Part shown: piece after piece, positions 34,925 to 45,287 of the stretch
Layout: the number at the start of each line of letters is the position of its first letter
Position numbering within the stretch: position 1 is the stretch's first letter
Translations under genes and position numbers: made by a program
Notes under the pieces: generated by a model
What the model was told of the DNA's origin: nothing
Database searches by the model: none
What the model saw: only the letters and a program-made list of their open reading frames with translations
Assembly (NCBI RefSeq): GCF_947488945.1
Contig: NZ_CANLBS010000006.1
Span: 124,001 to 188,000, forward strand
Reading direction: 5' to 3'
DNA: 64,000 bases
Source: an uncultured Streptomyces sp.
GTDB lineage: Bacteria; Actinomycetota; Actinomycetes; Streptomycetales; Streptomycetaceae

Positions 34925-34986
34925 CGAGCCGTGCCGTGTCCCGTACGAGCCGTGTCCCGTACGAGCCGTGTCCCGTACGAGCCGTG
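34925..34986. repeat. 16-bp tandem repeat upstream of DUF2079 gene
   Basis: About 3.5 direct copies of CGAGCCGTGTCCCGTA: one variant copy with a 5-base insertion (34925-34945), two exact copies (34946-34961 and 34962-34977) and a partial copy (34978-34986). Each unit contains the palindrome CGTACG when joined to the next. The 16-bp period is not a multiple of three, so the block is non-coding. It ends 33 bases before the gene start. Confidence 0.9.
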
Positions 34987-35019
34987 GACCACGTGAAACC
35001 GATGGGGGAGCCAGTGCGG

Positions 35020-36900
35020 ATGGGCAACGCCCGGCAGCGGCCCGGAGCCACCGGCCCCGGACCGGACGCGACAGGACCGGAGGCAACGCAACCGGCGGCC
35101 ACGGAACCGGAAACGGCAGAACCGGAGACGGCGGGACCGGACGAGTCGGCCCCGGCCCCCACCGGACCCGCCCCCGCCGGACCCGCCCCCGCCGGACCCG
35201 CCCCCACCGGACCCGCCCCCACGGAACCGGCCCCGGCGCACCCCGTCGCCGGCGCGACCCCGGCGCCGCAGGCCGCCCCCCGCCCCGCCCCGGTCGTGCC
35301 CGAGCCGCGCACCGCCCCGGCCGTCCCATCCCCCGGGGCCGAGGCCGACGCCGCCCCGGCCCCCGACGCAGACGCCGCGCCCGACCCGGCCCCCCGCTCC
35401 GATCCCTCCGATCCCTCCGATCCCTCCGACGACGACGACGTCCGTCCGGCAGCAGCAGCCTCCGCCTCCGCCTCCGCCTCCGCCTCCGCCGCCTCCGCCG
35501 CCGAGCGGGTCCCGCTGCGGCCGTACCTGGTCATCGCCGCCGTCCTCTGTGCGCTGTACTTCCTCTACTCCTACGCCCAGTACGCCCGCTTCGACTCGCC
35601 CTCCTGGGACCTCGGGATCTTCGAGCAGGAGGTACGCGCCTACGCCGAGTTGCGGGCGCCCGTCGTGGACATCAAGGGGCCCGGCTACCTCATCCTCGGT
35701 GACCACTTCAGCCCGCTGGTGGCGCTCCTCGCGCCGCTGTACTGGATCTGGCCGTCGGCGCTCGCCCTGCTGTTCGCGCAGGCGGCCCTGTTCGCCGCCT
35801 CCGCGGTCGTGGTGGGCCGTACCGTGCAGCAGTTGCTCGGCGGCCGGTGGGGGCCGTGGGTGACCGTCGCCTACGGGCTGTCCTGGGGACTCCAGGAGGC
35901 GGTGAAGGCCGACTTCCACGAGATCGCGCTCGCCGTGCCGCTGATCGCCCTGGTCTGCCGGGCGCTGTTGCGGGAGCGGTGGACCGCCGCGGCCCTCTGG
36001 GCGCTGCCACTGGTGCTGGTCAAGGAGGACCTCGGCGCCACGGTCGCGGCCGTCGGCTTCCTGCTGATCGTCTTCGGCCGGCGGCTCCAGGGCCTGCTGG
36101 TGACGCTGTTCGGCGCGGGCATGTTCGCGCTGACCCTGCTGGTGCTGATCCCCGCGGCCAGCAGTGCGGGGCAGTACGACTACTGGAAGAAGATCGACAC
36201 CGACGGGGAGAAGCAGATCACCCTGCTCGACTCCGTGCTCGGCCTGCTCGACTCCCCGGTGAAGCTGGAGATGCTGTTCTTCCTCGTAGCCGTCACCGGC
36301 TTCATGGCGCTGCGTTCGCCGCTGATGGTGCTGGTGCTGCCGACGCTCGGCTGGCGGCTGATGTCCCAGGACGAGTTCCACTGGGGGATGATCTGGCACT
36401 ACAGCGCGATCCTGATGCCGGTGGTCTTCCTCGCCATGGCCGACGGAATCCGGCGGTCGAGGGGATCGAAGCGGCCCTGGCTCGCCGCGTACGCGAACGT
36501 CGTCGTGCCGGTGACCGTGGGCATCGCGCTGGCGATGACCCAGCACCTGCCGCTGCGCGAACTGCTGCGCGCCGACACCTACCGCACGGACGACCGGGCG
36601 CGCGCGGCGGCGCTGGCGCTGGACGCCATCCCGGTCGGCGCCCGGGTGGAGACCGACATCGACCTGATGGCCCACCTCACCTCGGACCGCACGGTCTACT
36701 GGGTCGGCGGTGCGGCCGGGACCGCCCCGGACATCCTCGCCCTGGACCTGAGCGCGGGCTGGGCCCAGTCGATCGAGGACCCGGCGGCGTACGCGGAACA
36801 GCTCCACCCCGAGGGGCGGTACCGGCTCAAGCTGCGGGCCGGCGACTTCGCGGTCGTGGAGCGCACCACCCCGGCTCCGGTCGCACGCCCGGCGGGCTGA
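35020..36900 (+). CDS. DUF2079 multipass membrane protein
   Basis: 626 residues. The first ~165 are a disordered Pro/Ala/Thr/Glu tract with repeats (APAGPAPAG, DPSDPSDPSD, then an Ala-Ser run). The rest is a DUF2079 protein: SPSWDLGIFEQ, GDHFSPLVALLAP, DFHEIALAVPL and EDLGATVAAVGF are typical, with about nine membrane helices. The family is related to GT-C glycosyltransferases, but no activity is proven here. ATG 35020 has GGGGGAG 9 bases upstream; earlier ATG and GTG codons at 35002 and 35014 are possible. The frame further upstream crosses the tandem repeats and is excluded. Confidence 0.85.
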   Translation: MGNARQRPGATGPGPDATGPEATQPAATEPETAEPETAGPDESAPAPTGPAPAGPAPAGPAPTGPAPTEPAPAHPVAGATPAPQAAPRPAPVVPEPRTAPAVPSPGAEADAAPAPDADAAPDPAPRSDPSDPSDPSDDDDVRPAAAASASASASASAASAAERVPLRPYLVIAAVLCALYFLYSYAQYARFDSPSWDLGIFEQEVRAYAELRAPVVDIKGPGYLILGDHFSPLVALLAPLYWIWPSALALLFAQAALFAASAVVVGRTVQQLLGGRWGPWVTVAYGLSWGLQEAVKADFHEIALAVPLIALVCRALLRERWTAAALWALPLVLVKEDLGATVAAVGFLLIVFGRRLQGLLVTLFGAGMFALTLLVLIPAASSAGQYDYWKKIDTDGEKQITLLDSVLGLLDSPVKLEMLFFLVAVTGFMALRSPLMVLVLPTLGWRLMSQDEFHWGMIWHYSAILMPVVFLAMADGIRRSRGSKRPWLAAYANVVVPVTVGIALAMTQHLPLRELLRADTYRTDDRARAAALALDAIPVGARVETDIDLMAHLTSDRTVYWVGGAAGTAPDILALDLSAGWAQSIEDPAAYAEQLHPEGRYRLKLRAGDFAVVERTTPAPVARPAG

Positions 36901-37038
36901 GCCGGTCCGGCCGCCCACCCGGCCCACCACCCCCGCCGTTCCCGTCGCCCACCCGGCGGGCCGAGCCGCCGGCACCCGTACACGCGGGCCGATCCCCCGG
37001 CACCCGAGGGGCCGATCCGCCGGTGCCCGTCCACGCGC

Positions 37039-37073
37039 GGAGGCCGCGTCCGTCGGTGACGGGCGCGGCCTCC
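37039..37073. terminator. bidirectional terminator between DUF2079 and RDD genes
   Basis: GGAGGCCGCG pairs with CGCGGCCTCC and, past one mismatch, CCGTC pairs with GACGG, giving a 15-bp stem with a GGT loop between convergent genes. Confidence 0.85.
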
Positions 37074-37089
37074 GGGTGCGGGTCGGGGG

Positions 37090-37695
37090 TCAGTTGGCCT
37101 TGACGACGACCGTGGAGCAGACCTTGTCGGCGAACGTCTGCTTCTTCTCGTCCCACAGCGGCCACAGCCAGCCGAGGTAGCAGGCGAAACTGTCCAGGGC
37201 GTGGGCGATGCGGCGCACGAACGCCATGCCGAAGCCGAGCGGGCGGCCGTCCGACTCGCGGAGCAGGCGGATGCCGAGGGCCTTCTTGCCGAGCGTCTGG
37301 CCGGTCTTGCCCTCCTGGTAGATCATCCATATGCCCACGCCGAACATGGCGAGGAAGCCGATGATCGCGAGCACCGAGCCGAGGCCCGGCGAGCTCTCCG
37401 ACAGGGCGGCGCCGATGATGATGAAGATGTAGCCGACGCAGATGACCAGGCCGTCCAGCAGGAGCGCGGCGAAGCGGAGTCCCCAGTGGGCGAGTTCGGG
37501 GCGGCCCGTGCCGTAACCGAAGCCCGGCTGCTGTCCGTAGCCCTGCGGCGGGACACCCGGCTGCTGCTGCGGGTAGCCGTAGCCCTGCTGCGGAACACCC
37601 TGCGGGGCCTGCTGCGGGTAGCCGTATCCGGGCTGGTTCTGCGGGGGCTGGCCGGGCTGCTGGCCGTACGGATTGGTGGGTTCGCCGAAGCTCAT
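37090..37695 (-). CDS. RDD family membrane protein
   Basis: 201 residues. A Gln/Pro/Gly/Tyr-rich N-terminus (1-65, GYGYPQQ repeats) is followed by an RDD domain with hydrophobic helices near 70-95 and 105-125 and the conserved [13 protein letters not shown] and [11 protein letters not shown] segments; the first Arg-Asp pair appears as [15 protein letters not shown] proteins are small membrane proteins, some implicated in ion transport. It is divergent from folD; no operon partner is visible. Confidence 0.85.
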   Translation of the reverse strand: MSFGEPTNPYGQQPGQPPQNQPGYGYPQQAPQGVPQQGYGYPQQQPGVPPQGYGQQPGFGYGTGRPELAHWGLRFAALLLDGLVICVGYIFIIIGAALSESSPGLGSVLAIIGFLAMFGVGIWMIYQEGKTGQTLGKKALGIRLLRESDGRPLGFGMAFVRRIAHALDSFACYLGWLWPLWDEKKQTFADKVCSTVVVKAN

Positions 37696-37924
37696 CAGGG
37701 TGTTCCTTCAACCGGTGTTCGGGGACGGAGCGGCCACACACACGGAGGAGGGAGCAGCATCAGCGGTCCGCCCCCCGTGCTACCGCGCCACTGTGCGCTT
37801 CATCGTCATGAGCGGAGCATCGGTTTGTCCACCCTGGGTGGGCAGATGTTGCCGGAGTGCAACGCTGCGCACGTCGGGCACCCCGAATTGGTACACGGGC
37901 GGGTGCATCCGCGAGGATGGGACC

Positions 37925-38794
37925 ATGACTGCCCAGATTCTCGATGGCAAGGCCACCGCAGCCGCGATCAAGTCCGATCTCACCGTCCGCGTCGCGGCGC
38001 TCAAGGAGCAGGGCATCACCCCTGGCCTCGGCACCCTGCTCGTCGGGGACGACCCGGGCAGCCGGTGGTACGTGAACGGCAAGCACCGCGACTGCGCGCA
38101 GGTCGGCATCGGCTCCATCCAGCGCGAACTGCCCGACTCCGCCACCCAGGAGGAGATCGAGGCCGTCGTCCGCGAACTGAACGACAACCCCGACTGCACG
38201 GGTTACATCGTGCAGCTCCCGCTCCCCAAGGGCATCGACACCAACCGCGTCCTGGAGCTGATGGACCCGGCCAAGGACGCCGACGGGCTGCACCCGACCA
38301 ATCTCGGCCGCCTGGTGCTCAACGAGACCGGCCCGCTGCCCTGCACCCCGCAGGGCGTCGTCCAGCTCCTGCGCCACCACGGTGTGGAGATCGCCGGCGC
38401 GCACGTGGTGGTCGTCGGCCGCGGCGTCACCATCGGGCGTTCGATCCCGCTGCTGCTGACCCGCAAGTCCGAGAACGCCACGGTCACCCAGTGCCACACC
38501 GGCACCCGCGACCTCTCCTCGCACCTCAAGCAGGCCGACATCATCGTCGCCGCCGCCGGGGTGCCGCACATCATCAAGCCCGAGGACGTCAAGCCCGGCG
38601 CGGCGGTGCTGGACGTCGGCGTGAGCCGCGACGAGAACGGCAAGATCGTCGGCGACGTGCACCCCGGTGTCGCCGAGGTGGCCGCCTGGATCTCCCCGAA
38701 CCCCGGCGGAGTGGGCCCGATGACCCGTGCGCAGCTGCTCGTCAACGTCGTCGAGGCGGCCGAGCGCGCCGCCGCCGAAGCCGCCGCGGTCTGA
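37925..38794 (+). CDS. folD: methylenetetrahydrofolate dehydrogenase/cyclohydrolase
   Basis: 289 residues. The catalytic Lys lies in [17 protein letters not shown]; the substrate region is [13 protein letters not shown] and the NADP-binding part is [18 protein letters not shown], ending with [14 protein letters not shown]. It interconverts methylene-, methenyl- and 10-formyl-tetrahydrofolate, supplying the formyl donor used by purN and purH in the same window. A GAGGAT six bases before the ATG suggests a leaderless transcript. The next gene starts 22 bases after the stop. Confidence 0.98.
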   Translation: MTAQILDGKATAAAIKSDLTVRVAALKEQGITPGLGTLLVGDDPGSRWYVNGKHRDCAQVGIGSIQRELPDSATQEEIEAVVRELNDNPDCTGYIVQLPLPKGIDTNRVLELMDPAKDADGLHPTNLGRLVLNETGPLPCTPQGVVQLLRHHGVEIAGAHVVVVGRGVTIGRSIPLLLTRKSENATVTQCHTGTRDLSSHLKQADIIVAAAGVPHIIKPEDVKPGAAVLDVGVSRDENGKIVGDVHPGVAEVAAWISPNPGGVGPMTRAQLLVNVVEAAERAAAEAAAV

Positions 38795-38816
38795 CCCGGT
38801 CGCGGAAGGAGCGCTC

Positions 38817-39509
38817 ATGGCTGCTGCTACGAGTCCGGCCGGCCCGCCCGCGGACGACGCGTCGGACGAGTCTCCCGGCGCGGCGTCCGACCGGACCGCC
38901 GGCGACGCGGACGGCCGCACCCCCGGCACCGCGGACGCGGACACCGGGACGGCCCCGACCGCCCCGGCCGCTCCGACCGCCCCGGAACCGGCGGAGGCGG
39001 ACACGGCCCCGGCCCCCGACCCGGCCTCCGGCCCGGACGCGCGCACGGAGTCCGGCACCGGGACGGGTTCGACGCCCGAGCAGGAGCCCGGCGCCGACGG
39101 GTCCACGCTCAGGCCGTCCCGCCGCTTCCCGCTGTTCACGCGGGACACCGCGCGCCCCGAGGGCGGCGGCCGGGCGGCGCCGGGGGACGCGCCGGCGCCG
39201 GCCCGCCAGTGGCCGCTGATCAGCGTGATCGTGACGGCGGCGCTCGGGCTGCTGCTGGTGGCCGTCGACCCGTTCGACCAGGCGTTCCGCGTCGGCGCGA
39301 TCGTGATCGGCGTGGCGCTGCTCGGCGGCGCGCTCCTGCGGTGGACGGTGCCGTCCGTCGGGATGCTGGCCGTGCGGTCCCGGTTCACCGATCTGGTGAC
39401 GTACGGGCTGATGGGCGCGCTGATCGTGGTGTTCGCGCTGATGGCGCAGCCCCAGCCGTGGCTGGACATCCCGTTCCTCCAGGACGTCGCCCGCTTCACG
39501 ATCAGGTGA
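38817..39509 (+). CDS. DUF3017 membrane protein
   Basis: 230 residues. The first ~115 are a disordered Ala/Thr/Pro/Asp/Glu tract; the C-terminal part (PLISVIVTAALGLLLVAVDPF, in part) has about three membrane helices and matches the DUF3017 family, regularly found after folD in Streptomyces. ATG 38817 follows GGAAGGAG. Function is unknown. Confidence 0.85.
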   Translation: MAAATSPAGPPADDASDESPGAASDRTAGDADGRTPGTADADTGTAPTAPAAPTAPEPAEADTAPAPDPASGPDARTESGTGTGSTPEQEPGADGSTLRPSRRFPLFTRDTARPEGGGRAAPGDAPAPARQWPLISVIVTAALGLLLVAVDPFDQAFRVGAIVIGVALLGGALLRWTVPSVGMLAVRSRFTDLVTYGLMGALIVVFALMAQPQPWLDIPFLQDVARFTIR

Positions 39510-39578
39510 CGGGCCGGCCCCGGACCGAACCCGTTCGAGGGGATTCGGGGCGGGGCGGCCACAGAGGAAGGTGTCGGC

Positions 39579-40968
<1,390 letters not shown>

Positions 40969-41028
40969 CGCGGTCCGTCCCTCCGGTCCCGGCAGCAGCC
41001 ACGGGCCGGACGCCGGACGGACCCGTAC

Positions 41029-41068
41029 CCGGAGCGCCCGCACGGCCCACGCCGTGCGGGCGCTCCGG
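41029..41068. terminator. terminator after mdh
   Basis: CCGGAGCGCCCGCACGGC (41029-41046) and its exact complement (41051-41068) form an 18-bp stem with a four-base loop, 61 bases past the mdh stop. Confidence 0.9.
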
Positions 41069-41262
41069 CATGTGCGCCCCTGCGGCCCGGAACGGACGCC
41101 CACGGGTACCGGATTCGTCGAGGACGTCGGCAACTGGCCTTTCCCGCCGGGGCTTTGGCCCGCAATTCCCTGCACGCACCCGCCGGACGCCGCTACATTG
41201 GCCTCCGTTTTCCGTCGCGGCGCGCCCCACCGGTGCGTGCCGTCGTCTTCCGAGGGGTGCAG

Positions 41263-43194
41263 GTGGCCGAAGGATCCGTGCCGTCCCGGCCGTCGTACGG
41301 CCCGGACGCACCGAGCGGGAAGCCGCCCGTCCACCCGGCCACCAGCGAGGCGTGCCGGCTGCTGTGCGCCGGGGTGCATCTGCACGACGGTTTCCGCGAG
41401 GCGGTGATCGACCAGCTCTACGTGCAGGAGCAGCGTGTCGTCGCCCCCTCCACCGGTTTCGACGCGGCCCGGGTGCTCGCCCACGCCGTACGGGCCCGCC
41501 GGACCGAACTCTGCTGGGCGGCCGGCACGTTGGCCGCCTGGGTCCTCGGCGTGGTGCTCTCCCGCGGCTTCCTGGCCGGACTGTTCTGGCCCGCCGTCCT
41601 GCTGGGCCTCGCTCCGCTGGTACGGGGAACGGCCCGTACCGCCCCGCTGTACCGGACCTTCCCGGCCCTCGTGCTGCGCTGGTACGGCCGGTTCCTGATG
41701 GCCCTGGTGGCCGTCTTCGGACTGGCGCTGGGCGTCGTGGGCCTGTTCACGGACGACGACGAGCCGGACTACTCCTCCGACGGCTACGGCTACGACTCCT
41801 CGTACGGCTACGAGGATTCCTTCTACGACTCCGACGGCATCGGCACCACGGTCACCGACGCGCTGAGCCCGGACGCCGTGGTGGGCGTGTTCGACGACGT
41901 GGGCTCCGCGACCGGCAGTGTCTGGGTCGCGCTGCTGTTCGCCGCCCTGCTCACCGCCCTCACCGGCCTGCGGCGGGGGCAGTTCGCCCGCACCATGGCG
42001 GGCGAGCTGTCGCGCGGGGAGTTCGCCCGCGTCTCCGAGGACCCGGCGGAGCGGACGGCCGGACCGCGGTTGCGACGGCTCCAGGAGCGCATCCGGGTCG
42101 AACAGCACGCGTCGCTGGTGATGTACAACGAGGACGACCCGTTCTGCGGCAGCGGCGAGAGCCACCACCCCTGGAACCTGTCGGTCGAACTCCGCCCGGT
42201 CGAGGGCGAGTCGGCGGAACCCCTCGACAACGCGGGTGTGCTGCGGCGGATCGTGCCGCTGCTGGAGGACCTCAGGGTGCCGGCCGGGCACGGCTCGCCG
42301 CAGGCCGCGGCCGCCGTCCGGGACCGGTTGCGCGAACTGCGCGTCGACGAGTGCGTCTTCCTGCCCGTGCGCGGACTGCGGAATCGGGACGACGCCCCCT
42401 ACGGCGAGGGGCAGTTCGAGGTCCACCGGGCCGCCGCCGTCGAAGAGGGCGGCGAGAGCCGGCGGCACTTCCTGCGCATCCGGGTCGGCGGCTGGGGCGA
42501 GGAGGTGGTGGTCACCGTCTTCGTCCGGGTCCACACCCAAGGCGGCATGCTGATGCTGGAGGTCGCTCCGCACGTCCTGATGCCGCTGCTGAGGTTCTTC
42601 CACGACGCCGAGCGGGCCGCCGAGCGTCACCGCGACAACAACCGTGTGGGCAAGGTCTACTGGGCCCTCGTCCACATGCCCGGATCGTTGGTGCGGTCGT
42701 TGGTGACGCTGGGCGCGGGCCTCTCCCTCTGGCGCAAGCGGCTGACGGACGGCGACTCCCGTGCGCTGCCCGAGGGCCCGGCGCTGTCCGTCCGGGAACT
42801 GGCGGCGGACGACGAGGCCACCCTCTTCCAGGACATGGACATCAACCGGTACCTGAAGAGCATCCAGGACCGGGTGGCCGGCGGCGTCCGGCTGGCGCTG
42901 CGGGAAGCCGGCTACCACACCGACGAGTTCGAGCAGAAGATCGTGCACGTCGGGGCAGGCGGCGTCTTCATCGAGTCCGCGAAGGACAGCGCCATCGGCA
43001 TCGGCGACCACAACGACATCCGGCGCACCGCAGGGCCGGGCCCGGTACCGCCGAAGGACCCCGGCCCGAAGTCCGGCCCGAAATCCGGCCCGAAGTCCGG
43101 GCCTTTCGGTGCCGACGGGCCGAGGATCCCGCGCCCCGGCGCGGGTCCCGGGAGGCCCGCGGACACCGGCCCGGCGGGGCCGTCCGGTCCCTGA
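41263..43194 (+). CDS. uncharacterised membrane protein with GDHN motif
   Basis: 643 residues. Hydrophobic segments lie near 85-115, 145-165 and 220-240; between the last two is an Asp/Tyr/Ser-rich acidic loop (PDYSSDGYGYDSSYGYEDS). A large soluble region (about 255-610) follows, with no motif I recognise, then IGIGDHNDIRRT and a tail of GPKS repeats. GTG 41263 is chosen, with GAGGGG 6 bases upstream. The GDHN motif recurs at the start of the next gene (AVGDHNTVTQ), suggesting related assembly. It opens a three-gene run ending at 44681. Function is unknown. Confidence 0.75.
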   Translation: MAEGSVPSRPSYGPDAPSGKPPVHPATSEACRLLCAGVHLHDGFREAVIDQLYVQEQRVVAPSTGFDAARVLAHAVRARRTELCWAAGTLAAWVLGVVLSRGFLAGLFWPAVLLGLAPLVRGTARTAPLYRTFPALVLRWYGRFLMALVAVFGLALGVVGLFTDDDEPDYSSDGYGYDSSYGYEDSFYDSDGIGTTVTDALSPDAVVGVFDDVGSATGSVWVALLFAALLTALTGLRRGQFARTMAGELSRGEFARVSEDPAERTAGPRLRRLQERIRVEQHASLVMYNEDDPFCGSGESHHPWNLSVELRPVEGESAEPLDNAGVLRRIVPLLEDLRVPAGHGSPQAAAAVRDRLRELRVDECVFLPVRGLRNRDDAPYGEGQFEVHRAAAVEEGGESRRHFLRIRVGGWGEEVVVTVFVRVHTQGGMLMLEVAPHVLMPLLRFFHDAERAAERHRDNNRVGKVYWALVHMPGSLVRSLVTLGAGLSLWRKRLTDGDSRALPEGPALSVRELAADDEATLFQDMDINRYLKSIQDRVAGGVRLALREAGYHTDEFEQKIVHVGAGGVFIESAKDSAIGIGDHNDIRRTAGPGPVPPKDPGPKSGPKSGPKSGPFGADGPRIPRPGAGPGRPADTGPAGPSGP

Positions 43195-43250
43195 CCGGCC
43201 CGTGGGCCCCGCACGCGTACGACCACCATCACGACCCGGAGGCAGAGGAC

Positions 43251-43631
43251 ATGGCGGAATCCGCATCGGACGGACGGCGGCAGCCGGGCGTCCACATCGG
43301 CTCGGTGACCGGCAGCGCGTTCGCCGTCGGCGACCACAACACGGTCACCCAGCACCAGGGGGCGGCAGCCGCCGACGAACGGCAGGAGGCACTGCGGCGC
43401 GAGGTGCTGCGGCTCCGCGAGGACCTGGCCCGGTTCGTCGCCTCGGACGCCACGCAGGCGCTGGACGCCGAACTGGACTCGGTGGCCGAGGAGATCGGGA
43501 CGGCCGGAGCCGCCTCGCAGGGGCGGCTCGTCCGGCTGCGCGAAGCCATGGACGCCGCGGGCGCGCTCGTCGCCACGCTGGCCTCCGGGGTCGCCGTCGG
43601 CGAGTCGCTCGCCGCGCTGCTGGGAGGCTGA
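43251..43631 (+). CDS. small coiled-coil protein, DUF5955-like
   Basis: 126 residues. The N-terminus has VHIGSVTGSAFAVGDHNTVTQH, here noted in parts (GSVTGSAF and VGDHNTV), and the remainder is a helical bundle or coiled coil (EALRREVLRLREDLARFV). It resembles small Streptomyces proteins I associate with DUF5955. ATG 43251 follows GGCAGAGGA. It is 56 bases after the preceding gene and 3 bases before the next, so probably co-transcribed. The GDHN repeat segment is seen in several actinobacterial proteins of unknown role. Confidence 0.7.
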   Translation: MAESASDGRRQPGVHIGSVTGSAFAVGDHNTVTQHQGAAAADERQEALRREVLRLREDLARFVASDATQALDAELDSVAEEIGTAGAASQGRLVRLREAMDAAGALVATLASGVAVGESLAALLGG

Positions 43632-43634
43632 CCG

Positions 43635-44681
43635 ATGCGGCGGGGCGCTCCGGCACGCTGGAACGACGAGACGCAGAGTTGGGAGACGCCGGACGACCGG
43701 GCGCCCGCGGGGCCGCTGCCGCCCGTCCCGACGTCGCGGCCGGTCGTGCCTCCGCACCCGCCGCAGCCCACGGCACCGGGGGCGGCCGGTGACACCGGCG
43801 GGCTCCAGGGCGTGCCGGAACAGCCCCCGCGCGGGGACGGCGAGGGGGCGCGGCCGCACGGGCCCTCCGGGGCGCCCGCATACCACTCGTACACGGCCCC
43901 CGAGGTCTCCGGCGCCCACCCGTACGGGCCGGACACGACCCCTGACGGGATCGTCGGCACACCTCACGGGCCCTCGGGGGAGCAGGCCCCCTGGACGCGG
44001 CGGCTCACCCCGGTGACGGCGGCACTGGCCGTGGCGGTGCTCGCCACCGGTGCGGCGGGGCTGTGGTTCGCCCTCGGCTCCCCGGACGACGGGGGCCGCG
44101 CGGGCGGGCCCGGTTCCTCGGCGTCGGCGCCGCTGGACGAGGGGGTCCCCGAGGAGCCGACCGATGAGGAGGCCGAGGGGCTGCCGACGGACGGGGCGGA
44201 CACCGGGTCCCCGTCGGAGAGCACCGGTCCGCCGCCCGGATACTCCACGGCCGACGACGTCGAGGGCTTCTCCGTCGACGTCCCCGACGACTGGCACGAC
44301 CGCACCGAGGACGAGCACGGTGTCTACTACGAGTCGTCCGACGGCACGGAACTGTTGCAGATCTTCCGGATCGTGGAGCCGATGACCGCCCTGGACGCGG
44401 TGGCCGCCGCGTCGGAGAGCCGCCGTTCCACCCCCGGCTTCGAGGAGATCGCCGTCGGCCCGTACGCGACGCAGGACGGCACCGACGCCGCCGAGCTGGT
44501 CTACGCCTACGACAGCGCGGAGACCGGAGGCCGGCGCCAGGTCGTCGACCGGGTCTTCACCGCGTCGGACGGCAGGCTCTACGCGCTCCTGGTCGCCGGC
44601 CCCGACACCGGGTGGCCCCGCCAGCGCGAGGTGCTCGACGTGGCGATGGCCGGCTTCGACCCGTACGCGTCGCCGTTCTGA
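43635..44681 (+). CDS. single-pass membrane protein with extracellular domain
   Basis: 348 residues. A Pro/Gly-rich cytoplasmic part (1-115), one membrane helix (about 122-146, VTAALAVAVLATGAAGLWFAL), an acidic linker (150-200) and a C-terminal domain of ~145 residues beginning GFSVDVPDDWHDRTED. That last part resembles the extracellular domains carried by some actinobacterial Ser/Thr kinases and lipoproteins; no kinase is present here. It starts 3 bases after the preceding stop, so is likely coupled. A long inverted repeat overlaps its last codons. Confidence 0.7.
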   Translation: MRRGAPARWNDETQSWETPDDRAPAGPLPPVPTSRPVVPPHPPQPTAPGAAGDTGGLQGVPEQPPRGDGEGARPHGPSGAPAYHSYTAPEVSGAHPYGPDTTPDGIVGTPHGPSGEQAPWTRRLTPVTAALAVAVLATGAAGLWFALGSPDDGGRAGGPGSSASAPLDEGVPEEPTDEEAEGLPTDGADTGSPSESTGPPPGYSTADDVEGFSVDVPDDWHDRTEDEHGVYYESSDGTELLQIFRIVEPMTALDAVAAASESRRSTPGFEEIAVGPYATQDGTDAAELVYAYDSAETGGRRQVVDRVFTASDGRLYALLVAGPDTGWPRQREVLDVAMAGFDPYASPF

Positions 44682-44724
44682 CCCGTACGGGCCGGGACGT
44701 GACCCGTACGGGTCGAAGCCGGCC
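44648..44724. terminator. 20-bp inverted repeat spanning the gene end
   Basis: GGCCGGCTTCGACCCGTACG (44648-44667, inside the coding sequence) and its exact complement (44705-44724, intergenic) are 37 bp apart. The spacer holds another CCCGTACGGG palindrome. It lies between convergent genes and can fold into a very stable stem in either transcript. Confidence 0.8.
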
Positions 44725-44739
44725 GGGGTGCGCGTCGGG

Positions 44740-45240
44740 TCAGTGCGAGCCCGGCGTGTAGTGGCCGGGCACCATGCGGGTGGAGACGGCGAACCGGTTC
44801 CACACGTTGATGACGTTGATCGAGGCGATCAGGTGGGTCAGCTCGGTCTCGTCGAAGTGCTTGGCGGCCTTCTCGAAGACCTCGTCCGGCACGAAGCCGT
44901 CGGTCAGCACGGTGATCGCCTCGGTCAGCTCGATCGCCGCGATCTCCCTCTCCGTGTAGAAGTGCCGCGACTCCTCCCAGGCGGAGAGCTGCACGATGCG
45001 CTGCACGGACTCGCCGGCCGCGAGCGCGTCCTTGGTGTGCATGTCCAGGCAGAACGCGCAGTGGTTGAGCTGCGAGGCGCGGATCTTCACCAGTTCCGCC
45101 AGCACCGGTTCCACGCCCTTGTTGGCGGCGGCGTCGAGCCGGGCCACGGCCTTGTAGACCTCGGGGGCGTGCTCGGCCCAGTTGAGGCGGGGGGTGTGCT
45201 CGGGAACGTACTCGGACGTGGCGTGTGCGTGTGTCGTCAT
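44740..45240 (-). CDS. carboxymuconolactone decarboxylase / AhpD-like peroxidase
   Basis: 166 residues. The redox motif is C61-x-x-C64 with H68 (HCAFCLDMH), preceded by the conserved Glu, as in AhpD-type alkylhydroperoxidases. The enzyme reduces peroxides, or in related family members acts on lactones; the CxxC pair favours a thiol peroxidase. ATG 45240 lies 8 bases after a TAGCGT on the minus strand, with no ribosome site, suggesting a leaderless mRNA. It is divergent from a MocR regulator with only 47 bp between starts, so it is probably the regulated gene. Confidence 0.88.
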   Translation of the reverse strand: MTTHAHATSEYVPEHTPRLNWAEHAPEVYKAVARLDAAANKGVEPVLAELVKIRASQLNHCAFCLDMHTKDALAAGESVQRIVQLSAWEESRHFYTEREIAAIELTEAITVLTDGFVPDEVFEKAAKHFDETELTHLIASINVINVWNRFAVSTRMVPGHYTPGSH

Positions 45241-45261
45241 GACAACGACGCTACGCAACGG

Positions 45262-45281
45262 ATGGCCTCTCGCTATGGTCC
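45262..45281. promoter_or_regulatory. MocR-type direct repeat in divergent promoter
   Basis: ATGGCC (45262-45267) and ATGGTC (45275-45280) are direct repeats 13 bp apart. The second overlaps TATGGT (45274-45279), a good -10 for a leaderless MocR gene starting at 45288. MocR/PdxR regulators are known to bind direct repeats in such spacers. Confidence 0.45.
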
Positions 45282-45287
45282 ATTTCC

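Noticed and set aside
34900..34925. A tRNA-3'-end-like string (minus strand GTTCGAATCCTGCC) that might mark an attachment site
   Set aside because: The T-stem does not pair on the 5' side, no D-arm or anticodon arm lies upstream, and no integrase or element is nearby.
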